A DNA stretch of 64,000 nt from Chlorops oryzae (GCA_020466095.1 CM035807.1:65826296-65890295); one strand, 5' to 3'; counted from the stretch's first letter, positions 11,020-21,540 are shown. Numbers and translations: made by a program. The notes: generated from the sequence alone by a model not told the origin.

Positions 11020-11122
11020 GGGGCTTTCCATAAATTACGTAGCCTTTTTTACTGCTCGTGCCTTAAGTCTTTTCGCTGTTTATGAAAGAACTGTCGCGCA
11101 AAGACAATTTATGGAAAGCCCC
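11020..11122. mobile_element. 103-bp Harbinger-type MITE
   Basis: Inverted ends GGGGCTTTCCATAAATTACG and GGGGCTTTCCATAAATTGTC (right, reverse complement), flanked by TTA on both sides (11017-11019, 11123-11125). A 3-bp TWA duplication and this terminus suit PIF/Harbinger-derived MITEs. No coding capacity. Confidence 0.75.
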
Positions 11123-11181
11123 TTAAACGATTTTTTAACTTGGTAATTATCATCGTCATTATGTTGGTAACTTTAGCATTA

Positions 11182-11552
11182 AGGGCCATATGCTGTAAAG
11201 CAAGCAAGTAAATTTCCTATACCAAACACGTATTAAAAATGAAGAAGTACTTCGTCTACTTTTGCTACTTGACGGCATACGCTGATTAGAAGTAACCGAA
11301 ACTACAGGGTTGCATTTAAGTTTTGTAGCACGAAGTCATTTTACTTCACGATATTAAGAACATGGTAATTCATTGACAGAAGTAAGTCGAAAAAATCTGA
11401 TAAATTGATGTGGCGCTGTTTTTGTACTTTTAAAATGATGTTTTTGCAATAATTTTTCACAGAAAGCTCGAACAGCTGATGAGATGTACTTACGTCAGGA
11501 GAATGAGCTCTTTACTTCCTTCGCATTTACTTTAACAGCGTAGAGCCCTTTA
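11182..11552. repeat. MITE with AGTACTTC subterminal motif
   Basis: Outer inverted sequence AAGGGCCATATGCTGTAAAG versus AAAGGGCTCTACGCTGTTAA. The interior TAAATTTCCTATACCAAACA and AAGTACTTCGTC segments match the element at 54768-55019, so the two are one family. Confidence 0.6.
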
Positions 11553-12027
11553 AAATCAAATAATTTTACTCCCTGCAGTAATTATCACTTGTGACTGATT
11601 CAATCTGTCACTAGTTCCTCCGTCACACTGAAAAAATTATGCATCGTTGTTTCTACGATAGGAAGACGTAGAAAAATATAATAGAAGCTACGTAAAATAC
11701 AATAAGTTCTACTGTAAATATAATAGTTTCTACTGTGGAAGAAATATGCCCATCATAGATTTTACGATTAAAATATCATAGAATCTACGATGGAAATGTC
11801 ATAGAATCTACGTAAAATACAATAATTTCTATTGTAAATTCAATAGTTTCTACTGTGGAAGAATTATGTTCATCATAGATTTAACGATTTAAATATCATA
11901 GAATCTACGATGGAAATATCATAGAATCTACGTAAAATACATTAAGTTCTACTGTCAATCTAATAGTTTCTACTGTTTCCCACTTACATTGATATAACAA
12001 AACTAGCAAGCTCAAATCATATCTCGC

Positions 12028-12095
12028 GATGGCGTAGTTGAAGTGTGCTCGACTTGTAATCTGGAAGGTCCGAGTTTGAATCCTGTTGCAGGCAA
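12028..12095 (+). ncRNA. tRNA-like module 1 (pol III A/B box-like)
   Basis: TGGCGTAGTTGA at 12030-12041 matches 11 of 12 positions of the tRNA A-box consensus. AGTTTGAATCC at 12073-12083 matches 9 of 11 of the B box. Spacing and the CTTGTAA-like anticodon loop between them are tRNA-like, but stem pairing is poor, so this is a tRNA-derived or degenerate sequence and not a working tRNA. Confidence 0.5.
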
Positions 12096-12371
12096 AAAAA
12101 TTTGTGGAAAAAAGGAGAATAATTAAACTGGCAAGTAAATTTCAAGGAAAAAATACGAAACAGAAAGTAAGTTGCGCGAACCAAATAAATAGTTGATTTC
12201 ATCGCGCCTTCCAAAACGTCACGCACAAGCTCTTTCAAGAAATTCCTATAAATTTTTATTTTTTATTTTGTAAGCATTCAAGGATTGTTAAAATCTTTTA
12301 TTTCTCAGTTTTTTCAATAATATAAATGTTAAATTATCTGCTTTTCCAAAAAAAAAAAAAAAAAAAAAAAA

Positions 12372-12425
12372 CGACGCTCGCTGCAGCAGGGATCGAACCC
12401 GCCGACCTTGTTTTCAAGATTCGAT
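12372..12425 (-). ncRNA. tRNA-like module 2 (minus strand)
   Basis: On the minus strand GGGTTCGATCCCTG (around 12387-12400) is close to a perfect B box/T-loop. It is preceded by CTTGAAAACAAGG, which can form an anticodon-like stem-loop. No A box was convincing. It faces a poly-T (minus strand) tract at about 12371-12348. Confidence 0.42.
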
Positions 12426-12845
12426 ACCGTAGTTCCTGATTTGATATCGTAGTTCCTACAATATAATATCGTAGTTCCTATTATATTATATCGTAGTTCC
12501 CATTATATAATATCGTAGTTCCTAAGATGGATATCGTTGAATCTACGTTATATATCGTTGAAATCAATGACATTCCTCATCGTAGAAACTACTGCAAAGC
12601 GGTCGTAGAATCTATTATATCTTGCAATTGGACCTATTTCAATTGCGGATGTAATAGATTCTACGTCGGATATCATAGATTCTACTACGGAATTTTTTGA
12701 GTGCACCGTCACTAGTGACCAACTGTACCCGTGCCCTTGTTGGACACTTTGTATGAGCATATGTTCGAGCGGACAACAGTTGACGATTGAACTGGTGATG
12801 CTGTAGAAGTCGCTCGTTAGCTATAGTAAACCGCCGCGCACAGGG

Positions 12846-12921
12846 CTCGTATGTCTCAGTGTGAAGAGTCTGGCCTAGCGACCTGGAGACCCGTGTTCGA
12901 ATCTCGCTCGGGCGGGTGCCA
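12846..12921 (+). ncRNA. tRNA-like module 3
   Basis: TGTCTCAGTGTG at 12852-12863 resembles an A box (10 of 12). TGTTCGAATCT at 12894-12904 resembles a B box (9 of 11). The module ends GGGCGGGTGCCA followed by a run of T starting at 12923, which could serve as a pol III terminator. It lies just outside the CACTGAAAAAATT MITE but inside the hAT-like element. Confidence 0.45.
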
Positions 12922-13404
12922 ATTTTTTTTTTAAGTGCAGCAAATTCATTTTATGAATGCTCAAGAAAATTGAACTGTAGACCTCCTCGTTGACCATGTC
13001 TATAGAATGACAGTGGTGACGCAGGGGTCAATTTGCGTCGAATTTACTGCAGGGCTTCTTTAAACACTCATACTTAATTGTTCGTGTATGTGAGCCTCGT
13101 CGTCATTTCCACTTTACTTTTGAGCACCAAAAAAAATTACGTTATGAGACGTCTAAGTTTATTTAATTTTTTATTGTTATGTTCTTTTCTATCGACTATG
13201 TGTATAATTAAAAAAGGGGGCGCCGTAGATTTTTTTTCCCCAGGGCGCCGATTGGGCTAAGGCCGGCTCTGTATATGGGTGTGTATTGATCTCAGCAATT
13301 GGCTTGTCACCGTTCATATTATGCGACAAGACATTGTGATTTTTGTACTACTTATAAATTTTTCTTATTCAAATAAACATTATTGAGGAGCTCACAAGTA
13401 GAGC

Positions 13405-13560
13405 TGGGCGCGTGAGGAATTTATCACGCACGCTCACGCACGCTAATAAAACAATTCACGCACGCTCACTAAAATATCCGTGCTTGTGCGTGAGTAAGAA
13501 AATCGTGATTTTTACCGTGCGTGAGAGAAATATCACGCACGCACGGAATACTCACGAAAA
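13405..13560. repeat. Clustered CACGCACGCTCACG repeats
   Basis: About ten degenerate copies, in both orientations, of a CACGCACG/CGTGCGTGAG unit. It is a GC-rich island in AT-rich surroundings. The cluster starts at GAGCTGGGCGCGTGAG, a hAT-like CTGGGC motif, so it could be the end of another element. Confidence 0.5.
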
Positions 13561-13626
13561 TAAAAGTATTCATAAATTGAAAGTATATTACCCTTATGGG
13601 AACTCTTTAGATTCTATACTCTTTGT

Positions 13627-13782
13627 GTGAGGTTAGAACAGTTGCATATTTCCTTGTCTTTTTGTCTATGGGCTTTGCGCGTGAGGTTAGAACAGTAGCA
13701 TATTTCCTTGTCTTTTTGTATATGGGCTTCGTGAGGTTAGAACAGCTGCATATTTCCTTGTCTTTTTGTCTATGGGCTTCGC
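13627..13782 (+). repeat. Three tandem copies of a 50-54 bp unit
   Basis: Copies at 13627-13680, 13681-13730 and 13731-13782 share GTGAGGTTAGAACAG, CATATTTCCTTGTCTTTTTG and TATGGGCTT, differing by a few substitutions and a 4-bp indel. The first two can be read as a repeated peptide (EVRTVAYFLVFL), but nothing else suggests coding. Confidence 0.8.
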
Positions 13783-14423
13783 GGTCTACTGGTTCCACAA
13801 CTTCTTCCAGTGGGCTAACCAGTGGGCCCCTATAAATCTGCACTGTCATATGAAACAAGGGAAGAACGCCCTCTATTAGCTTTATTAGAAACTTACGTTG
13901 CGCAAACCTTATTTTGTGCACAAACCTAACCTCTAAGAGTGTTTGGGTTCATGAATGTGGAAAATTTTGTATTTAGCGACGACGACAATATTGCGTCGAC
14001 GGCGGCTACTGTAATACGATTCTGTCGCTTCGTCTATTTTTTGCGTCGACGGCGACTACCGTAATAGGTCCGATTGGAGTCATATGTGATACAAATTCCC
14101 GAAAATATGCTATTATAATATCATAAATGCTATCAACTGGCTTATTGGTTAATTTGACAGTTTAGTTTCAGGTTTGTTGTTTTTGTTGTAATATTGATAT
14201 CATATAAATTTGACAGTTCAGTGACAAATTTCACGTTTCGTAAAGTTTTCGAAGCTGAATGAATCCCATTAATATGTCATCACTTAAACATCGTTTTGTG
14301 CATTGAAAAGTAAGGTAAAATAGAAGGATTATTTAAAAATTCTTAATTATAAGATACATTAAAAGGTAATGCAAAACGAAAGGCCTTACATTTCCTATGA
14401 CATCAGCGTGTTAAAAATTATAA
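13783..14423. other. Non-coding spacer with short direct duplication
   Basis: No gene. A TTGCGTCGACGGCG unit followed by CTAC.GTAATA occurs at about 13991 and 14041. A GTTGTAATATTGATATCA motif at 14183 recurs near 43860. Confidence 0.4.
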
Positions 14424-14936
14424 GGGGACTCATGAAGCATTAAAATTCAGCTTTGCGCAGATTCGCCATGAAGGATTTGAAAAGCTTCATGAGTGTATAT
14501 TTGGCAATTTTTTTTAACGAACACTGACTGTCAAATTCTTCAAAGCGAGAAAGCTTGAACACACTGTACAACACAAACAAACATCAAACCGGTTTGAACA
14601 AAATAAAAATTCTTAAAATATCATTTTTGTGTTATATTTCTTGCATATTTCGATAGCATATTGTTTCATTAGAAAAATTCCCGATTTTTTCAATCAATTT
14701 TACTTTTAGTTCTTGTAAATATTTGAAATGTATTTTTAACTTTCACACATGTGGGTAGTTGGATGGCTTAGGACGGGCTTAATTGCACAAAAATTATGCC
14801 GGTAGAATTGACTGAGCACGTTTTCTCAGTCTCAGCTGTTATCTTTTCATACAAAATTTGACAGTTCAATTGCTCCGGTTTGCCAAATGCGCAAAAAATT
14901 GCTCTGCGCACGATTTGCCCACCCATATGAGTCCCC
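14424..14936. mobile_element. MITE with GGGGACTCAT termini
   Basis: Inverted ends GGGGACTCATGAAGC and GGGGACTCATATGGG (reverse complement), flanked by ATAA on both sides (14420-14423, 14937-14940). Inside, CTTTGCGCAG/CTGCGCACGA motifs are also inverted. A related small element with GGA(A)CTCATGCAGC ends sits at 23218-23337. Non-coding. Confidence 0.65.
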
Positions 14937-16696
14937 ATAATATGTTAATCGATCAATATAAGGTGCATTGAATATAGTTCTTAAAATCATACTAGTTTTG
15001 AGGCCTTACTCAACTTCCCGCTGAGTATGTCTTAGCTCTCAGCTTTGCTTCTCATTTGAGAGGAATTTTGTGTACATACGAGTGCCTATGCTCTCGTTGC
15101 TTCCAGCTTGCTTCTGTGGCCGACACTGCTTAAGAAGGTAAAAAATGTGTTACAACTAGCCCCCGCTCCCCCATAGAAATTTATGGCACCGCCTTTTACT
15201 GGCAGGGCGTTGAATACGTTTTATAGCAGATTACATTGTTATTTTACAAAATGGAGTCCATAAATTGTAATTCTAATGAATGCTTCGTACTCCAAATTAC
15301 TATCATCCGGATATAGCCGGATATCCGTTATTCACTATTATATATATATTATATATCACTATTCGTCTCGTCTCTAATATTGGCCCTGGTGGAAACCGTA
15401 TACTGCTGCCGATCTTAAGGAGAAACCGTCTGCTCAATACGACTGTGAAAACAGGTCACATATATGTGTTGGTATGTGGTCCGGCCGAAAATAGTGTATG
15501 TAATATCATACGAACTTTGGTCCTTTTTATGCCGGGTTACTCATTTTCCATTTGTGAAAATTTTTAATTTTTGGACAATTTGATACCCGAACATAGGTAA
15601 ATGAGACGTGTTATACGAAAGATGCAGATTACTCATTTTGAACAAATGACCCTATAAAAACTGTTAAACGAATCAAAGCAATACCCATTACGTAACTAAG
15701 CATAATTTCATTAGCATTATCAAATTCTTAATAGTAGGTATTAACGGGGAAAGGACAAAATTGAACTGACTGGTACACTTGCCCTTTACAAAAACATAGT
15801 TGAGTAATATTTTAGATACATTTTTCAAGCTAAAAAATGTGAGAATGCTTTATTTTAACTAGTTTTTTCTTTCAGTTGTATTAGCATTGTTAATTTGCAT
15901 AGTATAAGGTATAATATTATTTTATAAATTAAAAAGCGTATTGAGTGTTTATAACTAATTCAATCTTGAGTCATGTATGTCCTTGAAACAGTAAAAAAAA
16001 ATTTCAACTATCTTTCTAATCTTAACTATATAATAAAATGACTGTCTAAGAGATTTGGTTTTACAGTTTCATTATTCTTGAACACCACTTGGAAGGTTCA
16101 GAAATACATATTTATCTATTGCATTTAAAAACGGAGTAAATGCAAAAACTGTACAAACCGGATGGTACATGTTTATCGTCAAAATTGCCTAGTGTAAAGT
16201 AAGTTACTGGACTTGAACCTACTTTTCACAGGGTCAGCTCTAAGAGTAAATCTAATTATATTATTTTTAATAAAATAACAAAAGGATAACTTTATCATTG
16301 ATCAAGAGTGTTCGAAAAACGATTGTTGAACTGGTTTTGACAGTTTTTCAGGGTTTTCGAAATAATATGTACCACTTAATTACAAATGAAAGCACGATTT
16401 TTTTTTCTATTCTTATATTAATGTGTAATAGCTTTCTTAATGCTAGTTTACGAAAATAAACTGATTGTAGGTTCCTAAAATTATACATATTTTTCCACTA
16501 TTATTAAAAATTACATTTATTATACATTTTTTCCATTTTCCGGCATGAAATTATGACTACGAAAATTCTGGTTAATAGAATAAAGAAATAACACAAAAAT
16601 AATGTGTAAAACAATTTTTTTTTTAATTTTAATATTAATTAAAACAAAAATTAAAATATTTCTAATTCAAAGAAAAGCCTATGTATAAAATAAATT
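14937..16696. other. Sequence downstream of Cyclin E without recognised genes
   Basis: AT-rich, with several poly-T and poly-A runs. An open stretch at 15280-15567 has no family resemblance and is probably chance. The distal Cyclin E 3' UTR and poly-A site may lie in the last few hundred bases. Confidence 0.4.
16516..16521 (-). promoter_or_regulatory. Candidate Cyclin E polyadenylation signal
   Basis: AATAAA on the minus strand about 360 nt beyond the Cyclin E stop. In AT-rich DNA this can occur by chance; it is the first canonical hexamer seen downstream on that strand. Confidence 0.25.
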
Positions 16697-16827
16697 GGCA
16701 ATTTCCAAGGTCTTCTAAAATACCTTTTAATTTTATCCCCTCTAAAATTAGTATTTTTAGAGCTAAAAATACTCATTTTAGATGGGGATAAATTTAAAAG
16801 GATTTTTAGAAGACTTTGTGAATTGCC
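16697..16827. mobile_element. 131-bp hairpin MITE in the likely Cyclin E 3' UTR
   Basis: A near-complete palindrome with ends GGCAATTTCCAAGGTCTTCT and GGCAATTCACAAAGTCTTCT (reverse complement) and an inner arm TTTTATCCCC/GGGGATAAA. It begins 50 nt past the Cyclin E stop in gene orientation, so it would be transcribed as a long RNA hairpin if the 3' UTR extends that far. Confidence 0.7.
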
Positions 16828-16876
16828 CGAATTAATATTAATATTTTAACTTCCTTACAGCGCTACTATCCTTTTA

Positions 16877-17197
16877 CTACGTTTTTTTGCTATCTTTATC
16901 CTCTATGGCTGTTTGCTTTTCTTCCGGGGTGATGCCAGCAGTAATTGCCACTGGGTAATTTTGATTATTTTGACCATGTTTTTCTTTAGCCGTTAATATA
17001 AAATTTGTTGCTGATTTTGTTTTTGTTTTAGTTGCCGTTTTGCTATGATCTTTATCTAAGATATCAAGTGACTTGCGACTTGATGCTGGCGGCGTTAAAA
17101 GTCCTTCCGGACAGGTAAGACCTATACCTGGCGATACCTCAGTTCTTATTGTCTTAGCCATTGTTACTAATTGCTCTTGAATTTGTGTAACGCGATC
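16877..17197 (-). CDS. CycE: Cyclin E, last coding exon (tail with phosphodegron)
   Basis: The acceptor ctcttttcaag lies just 5' (at 17198), then 106 codons and TAG. The phase-0 start matches the phase-0 donor of the exon ending at 27431, across a 10.2-kb intron. It encodes the C-terminal tail starting DRVTQIQEQL. The motif EGLLTPPASS matches the conserved Cyclin E degron (LLTPP..S) whose phosphorylated Thr is read by the F-box protein Fbw7/Archipelago for SCF-mediated destruction; the Thr is about residue 528 counted from the exon starting at 28971. The rest is Lys/Thr-rich, low in complexity and less conserved, as expected of this tail. The link to Cyclin E is by phase, strand, order and the degron; the exon is far from the cyclin box, so a cDNA would be the direct proof. 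Confidence 0.85.
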   Translation of the reverse strand, partial: DRVTQIQEQLVTMAKTIRTEVSPGIGLTCPEGLLTPPASSRKSLDILDKDHSKTATKTKTKSATNFILTAKEKHGQNNQNYPVAITAGITPEEKQTAIEDKDSKKT

Positions 17198-17668
17198 CTT
17201 GAAAAGAGAACGTTTGAAAATATTTACTAAATATATATACATAAATAAATAAGAAAATTTTAATTTTCATGTTTTTACTTTATTTATATATTCTAAGTAT
17301 TATGAAGAGTGTTAGACAAATAAAATAAAAAACAAGCAAAATAGTATATTGTGCATAACAAGCTCAAAACCAAAAATATACTGTGGTGCCATTAAATCAG
17401 TGATGTTCATTTTATTGCTTTCATTTCACACGTATTGCTTACGCTCTTTGTTCAGTCGGTAGCAAGAGGCCGACGAAACAACATCGTGCGTATCTGTACA
17501 GCTTTTTTATTTCACTGCAAGAGGAATTAGGTCAAAATTCATTCCTCCATCGCGGCCTAAATTAATTTTTAGAAATGAATTGTTTCATCGCGTCTAATAA
17601 TTTAAAAATGCATTTTGTTAGCGCGGTCTGGATTCATTTCTCCATCGCGGCCTAATTTCATTTTTAGA

Positions 17669-17805
17669 GGCCCTCTCCAGCTCCGTCAGAAATGAAAAAC
17701 TTCATATAAAAAACGCTTCAGAAATGAATCAGAAATTTTCTGAAGTGTTTTTTATGTAAAGTTTTTCATTTATGTTTCATTTCTGACAGAACTGGAGAGA
17801 GCCCC
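17669..17805. repeat. Palindromic MITE, full copy (left arm)
   Basis: A hairpin with ends GGCCCTCTCCAGCTCCGTCA and GGGGCTCTCTCCAGTTCTGT (reverse complement) and a central AAACGCTTCAGAAATGAATC / tttctgaagtgttttt stem. Same family as 24464-24606 and 10682-10770. Its matching position in both MULE arms shows it inserted before the arms were duplicated. Confidence 0.7.
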
Positions 17806-18283
17806 ATAAAAATGAAATTTGTTCGAGGCGAAGTTTTTCAAATGATTTCTTTCCTCTCTTAAAAAAATGCTTTCATGCATGTAACATATCGTATCCTTGC
17901 TACTAAATCAGCACTACTATAAACTTTGATTTTCTTAAACAATAATTCAAAAACTTTTTATTCTTGTTATACAATTTTTTTTCTTCTAAATTTACCTATA
18001 TTATTCTTAATCGACTACTTATTACGTTAGAATGTAGAAAACTAACATTGCATGAAATCATTGCATGAAATCATAGCAAAGGAACAAAATTTGCTATGCT
18101 TTTTAGTAAGTCAGTAATATATAAAACAATTCGCCGCAATTCCTAAATTCCATGTGAAAGCTTTCGTCGTCAATTTTAACGTTGCTAACTTGAAAGTTTC
18201 TAAGGATATAAACTAACTAACGAATGAGTACAGTTACTAATAATGCATATAAATTACAGAATATTTATGTATGTATTTATATT

Positions 18284-19895
18284 TTTGACGTGATAACGTC
18301 TATTAAATCGATGATAGGACACCCGAATAGCGAAAATCTGACGCCGGTGAACTCAATGTGCGTTCAAGATGTTCATCGTTCAATTTACGCGACACAAAAA
18401 CACACCCAAATACACAAAAGTTCAAACCGGTTTAGAGCGGAGAGTTCGCTCTCATGAGAAAGAAAATCGTCTCAATCGTCTCTCACAAGCAGACAAGACG
18501 AAGATATGCAAAAGGCACAGACAGACAAGCGCGGGACTGCCGAAAAACAATCAGAATGAAAACCACTTCTCAATGTGTTGAGGCGAGAAGTCCGATTGTT
18601 TTGTTCTTGCCGTGATCGTTTCTACGAATTCCTAGCATGTGCGTTGTCTTCATATAGAGCGTTGTCTTTCTTTCCTGGATTTCATGCTTCAGTGTTTGAT
18701 TTTTCAATGCAACGAAAGAGTACATTAATTCTTATTTAAGCATTACATACTCTTTGGATATGTGAAAAAACAAATTTGAAAAACAAAGACAAATTCCTGT
18801 ATCCTGTATTTTTAAAGAAAATAACAGAGCAACAAAATATTTTCACTCCCCCTGCATATTATATCGAAATTTTTAAAATTTGCGTGTCGCTGTTCGTTTA
18901 TATGAGCGTTAGGCTGCAATTAGTGGGAAGTTGTCATTTGCTTGTTGTATTTCCCCAACAACAAATTACAACAAACACTTTAGCTTCATTATGATTGCAG
19001 CCTTGGACCTCTTTGGTTACATTACTTCAACCTACAATTTTCATAAGCTTTATGCGGATTAACATATAAGACGTAAAAAAATTGTCCGAAAATTGTCTTG
19101 CAATTTTTCAATCTGCACGTTAAATATATGGACTGTGGCAAGTAAAAATTTAATTTTGTATGAACAAGGCCTGCAAAAATTTTTAAAACAAAGGCAGGGA
19201 TCGGTGCTCGGACTTGAAAATTTTTAAAGCTGTTAGATTTTTAAAGAAAAAGTTGTAGATTTAAAATTGTTTAAAATATTAATACAGTATATCACATCTG
19301 ATCATGTAGAAAATTGGGAATCTTACATGTTTTTAGGTATTTTTTGTTGTTATAAAAAAATGTGTCAATATTTATTGGATGTCGTTAAGGGCCAATACTG
19401 CCATTCTTGACAATAGGAAGGGTGCCAACATATTTTTTAATAACACATTGAAGCACATTTTTTATGCTCTCAATTATTCTAAATTATCATAAAATAAGTA
19501 AAAAGTAAACAAAAGGCATAAATAAGTCAAAAAAAGTGGTAGATTTTGATCTCGCGTGGTGGAAGTGGTAGAAAGTGAAAATAGTGGTAGATCTACCATC
19601 AAAGTAGTAGAAGTCCGAGCACTTACATCGATCGAAAATATTTATGGAATTGATTTTGAGAACTTTAATATGCAATTTTAATTTCAAAATTGAAGTATAA
19701 TTATTATTTTCTAGTTTATACTTATATTAAAAATCGCCAAAAAAAAAATTACAAAATGAGACTTATTTTCTAACTTTTAAATTAATAAATCTAAGGGGAG
19801 GGAGTTTCAACAACGTCAAAAATAGCGTATGTGATACTTGAATTCTCCCTTTTATGTACATAATGAGTGCTTTCCTATGACGTTATCACGTAAAA
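18284..19895. mobile_element. Insertion with TTTGACGTGATAACGTC inverted ends in the MULE left arm
   Basis: The left-arm sequence departs from the right arm after tatttatat at about 18283 and returns near 19930. The inserted block starts TTTGACGTGATAACGTC and near its end carries the inverted GACGTTATCACGTAAAA. Blocks of 18290-18640 (TTAAATCGATGATAGGACA, the GCAGACAAGACGAAGATATG region, ACAATCGGACTT-type sequence) recur inverted at 50.6-52.4 kb. No transposase recognised, so the superfamily is open. The right boundary is uncertain by some 35 bp. Confidence 0.55.
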
Positions 19896-19935
19896 CTATC
19901 GTCCGTAAATTGACTTTATAGAACAATTTTTTTTT

Positions 19936-21290
19936 TTTAATAGTTTTCCACGGTAGCACTGCAAAACGGGCATTTCAATTTTGGTCTATATTATTCTTCC
20001 AAATCACGCAAGCTTTTAAGTGCCCGCAGGGATACATAGTCACTTGGCTTATATTGTCTAGGCACACACAGCAGGGATACCGTTTTAAGGCGGCAACGCT
20101 AGATTGCGAAACCGATGGTGAAGAAACTGTATAGTCATCTTCAATTGAACCTGAACCAGACGCTTCAGAAATTTTATCCGACCGATTCTAATAAAAAAAA
20201 TTTTAAATTCGAAAACATGTTTAATTTTATATTCAAAAATAATGCACCTTGTATATCCGGTTCCTCGGTGGAGCTGTTGAACCGTCACTATTTATTAGCA
20301 AGTCGAATTCCCGTGACTTTGTAAATTCATATTTTAGCAAGTCGAATTCCCGTGACTTTATAAATTCATATTTTAGCAAGTACCTAAGTAAAGAACTTAT
20401 AAAAGTTTCCATCAAACGTTTGCCCATTCTGTGCTTCAAGCGAACTTGTTGTTCTATTATTAAGCTTGAAGACAGAAATCGCTTCTGGTCCTTCCTATTT
20501 CGGGAAAAATCTTTTATTAAAACAATAAATTGGAATAAAAGTTCAAAAATTTACCTTTTTAATCCACTGCCTCTCAAAGTAAATTAAAATCGGTTTGAAG
20601 GACTTTTCACCGATAATCTGCGTTTTTATATTTTCAAAACAAGATCGAATATCTTTGTCAGGGAGAAGTGGAAGAGACAACAATTTGTAGTAATCGTTAC
20701 TTATGTTCGGATTAGTTTTGATACTGTTTGGAAAATTCATCGTCTGGCTTGCCTTACGTTTCGCTGCCTGGCAGAAGTGGAACCAACACGTGTACGTTTT
20801 TATTTCTGGATATACATAACGAATGGCATTACGCATAGGCATTTCAAAATCCGTCATTATCGATTTCCCATTTAATGGGAATATATCTTTCAAAGTTTGA
20901 AAGAGATGGACGTAGCATTTCTCCGATATTCAGGGGTGTCACAGAATCCGATAGCTTTCGGAATCGAAATTTAGCCAAATTAATTTTCATATGTATTTCA
21001 TAGATAGCCGGATAAAATAGGGTTCTGTGCAATTAATAGCCGATAATAGTTCCGATACCAAACCAAAAACAACAAAATTTGTAAATTCTGTATGAATTTT
21101 CGATCGGTTTTAATTCCGATTCCGACAGCTATCGGATTCTATGACACCCCTGAACATATGTATATATCGTTTGCTGAATGCGTGCTTGAGTTGGACACAA
21201 TTCAAAAACACTTCTTTGTAATCCGAAATCATGATTGCCATTCCAGAAGTTCTTTGTACCGAAAAATCTACTAGGCCCCTAAAAAATCCA
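19936..21290 (-). pseudogene. MULE transposase with RING finger, left-arm copy (broken)
   Basis: Reads leftward. From about 21290 it encodes WNGNHDFGLQRSVFELCPTQ, is interrupted by the insertion at 20931-21152, then continues KCYVHLFQTLKDIFPLNGKS and IMTDFEMPMRNAIRYVYPEI followed by CWFHFCQAAKRKASQ, the DFE/CWFHF signature of MULE DDE transposases. After an apparent intron with a damaged continuation, the 3' part gives an acidic Ser-rich stretch and CCVCLDNISQVTMYPCGHLK, the first half of a C3HC4 RING finger. A deletion then removes the sixth metal ligand and shifts the frame before the terminal CPFC-type sequence. A 36-bp tandem duplication at 20302-20375 is absent from the other arm. Dead as it stands. 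Confidence 0.7.
20931..21152. mobile_element. Palindromic MITE inside the MULE transposase
   Basis: Inverted ends CAGGGGTGTCACAGAATCCG and CAGGGGTGTCATAGAATCCG (reverse complement) with GATAGC(T)TTCGGAAT continuing the match. CAGGGG termini suggest hAT, but the flanks ccgatatt and aacatatg do not match as a duplication. Confidence 0.65.
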
Positions 21291-21540
21291 TTTTAAAACT
21301 GGATCTTGCACAGCTATTTCATTTGAATGATATTATATTGAAAAAAATATCACGGTACAAGATATTATAATATATATTTATTGTTAAAATATTTAAAAAA
21401 CATTTAACAAGGAAAAAACACATTTTTATATTTTTAATTAAAGTTTACCGAAATCCCCAATTATGTACCAGCCCGTTACTTATAAATGTTACAAGACGGC
21501 AAGCTTTTTTCTTAAGAGTGCTTTCAAATTCAATTTAAAC

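Larger units (their letters stand above)
11626..12703. mobile_element. MITE with CACTGAAAAAATT termini, subterminal repeats and tRNA-like modules
   Basis: Ends CACTGAAAAAATT (left) and CACTCAAAAAATT (right, reverse complement). CCGTCA occurs next to the left end (11620-11625) and two bases beyond the right end (12706-12711), a possible target duplication. Inside both ends lie reiterated short units such as ATAGAATCTACG, TAGTTTCTACTG and ATCGTAGTTCCTA, more than a dozen in all. The centre holds a plus-strand tRNA-like module near 12028, a poly-A run near 12348-12371 and a minus-strand B-box sequence near 12390. No protein. Superfamily unassigned. Confidence 0.7.
9997..13271. mobile_element. 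hAT-like non-autonomous element with nested insertions
   Basis: Termini CAGTACCGGCTTTAGGG (left) and CAGAGCCGGCCTTAGCC (right, reverse complement) are inverted and flanked by TATATGG at 9990-9996 and 13272-13278. Just inside, both ends carry GC-rich subterminal sequence with gcccagggcgcc or ccccagggcgcc. CAGRGCCGGC ends and a 7-8 bp duplication suit hAT. There is no transposase. The 3.3-kb body holds at least four smaller elements and three tRNA-like modules, listed separately. Confidence 0.72.

Noticed and set aside
12028..12921. Functional tRNA genes
   Set aside because: A and B boxes are visible but acceptor and arm stems do not pair well, and the sequences lie inside repeats. Reported as tRNA-like only.
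13405..13782. CRISPR-like array
   Set aside because: Repeats are degenerate or directly tandem with no unique spacers, in a eukaryotic setting.
15280..15567. 95-codon open stretch as a gene
   Set aside because: No motif, no splice context and AT-driven composition; likely chance.
20085..20439. Short overlapping frames with SREFDLL repeats as a gene
   Set aside because: A 36-bp tandem duplication within the broken MULE transposase.
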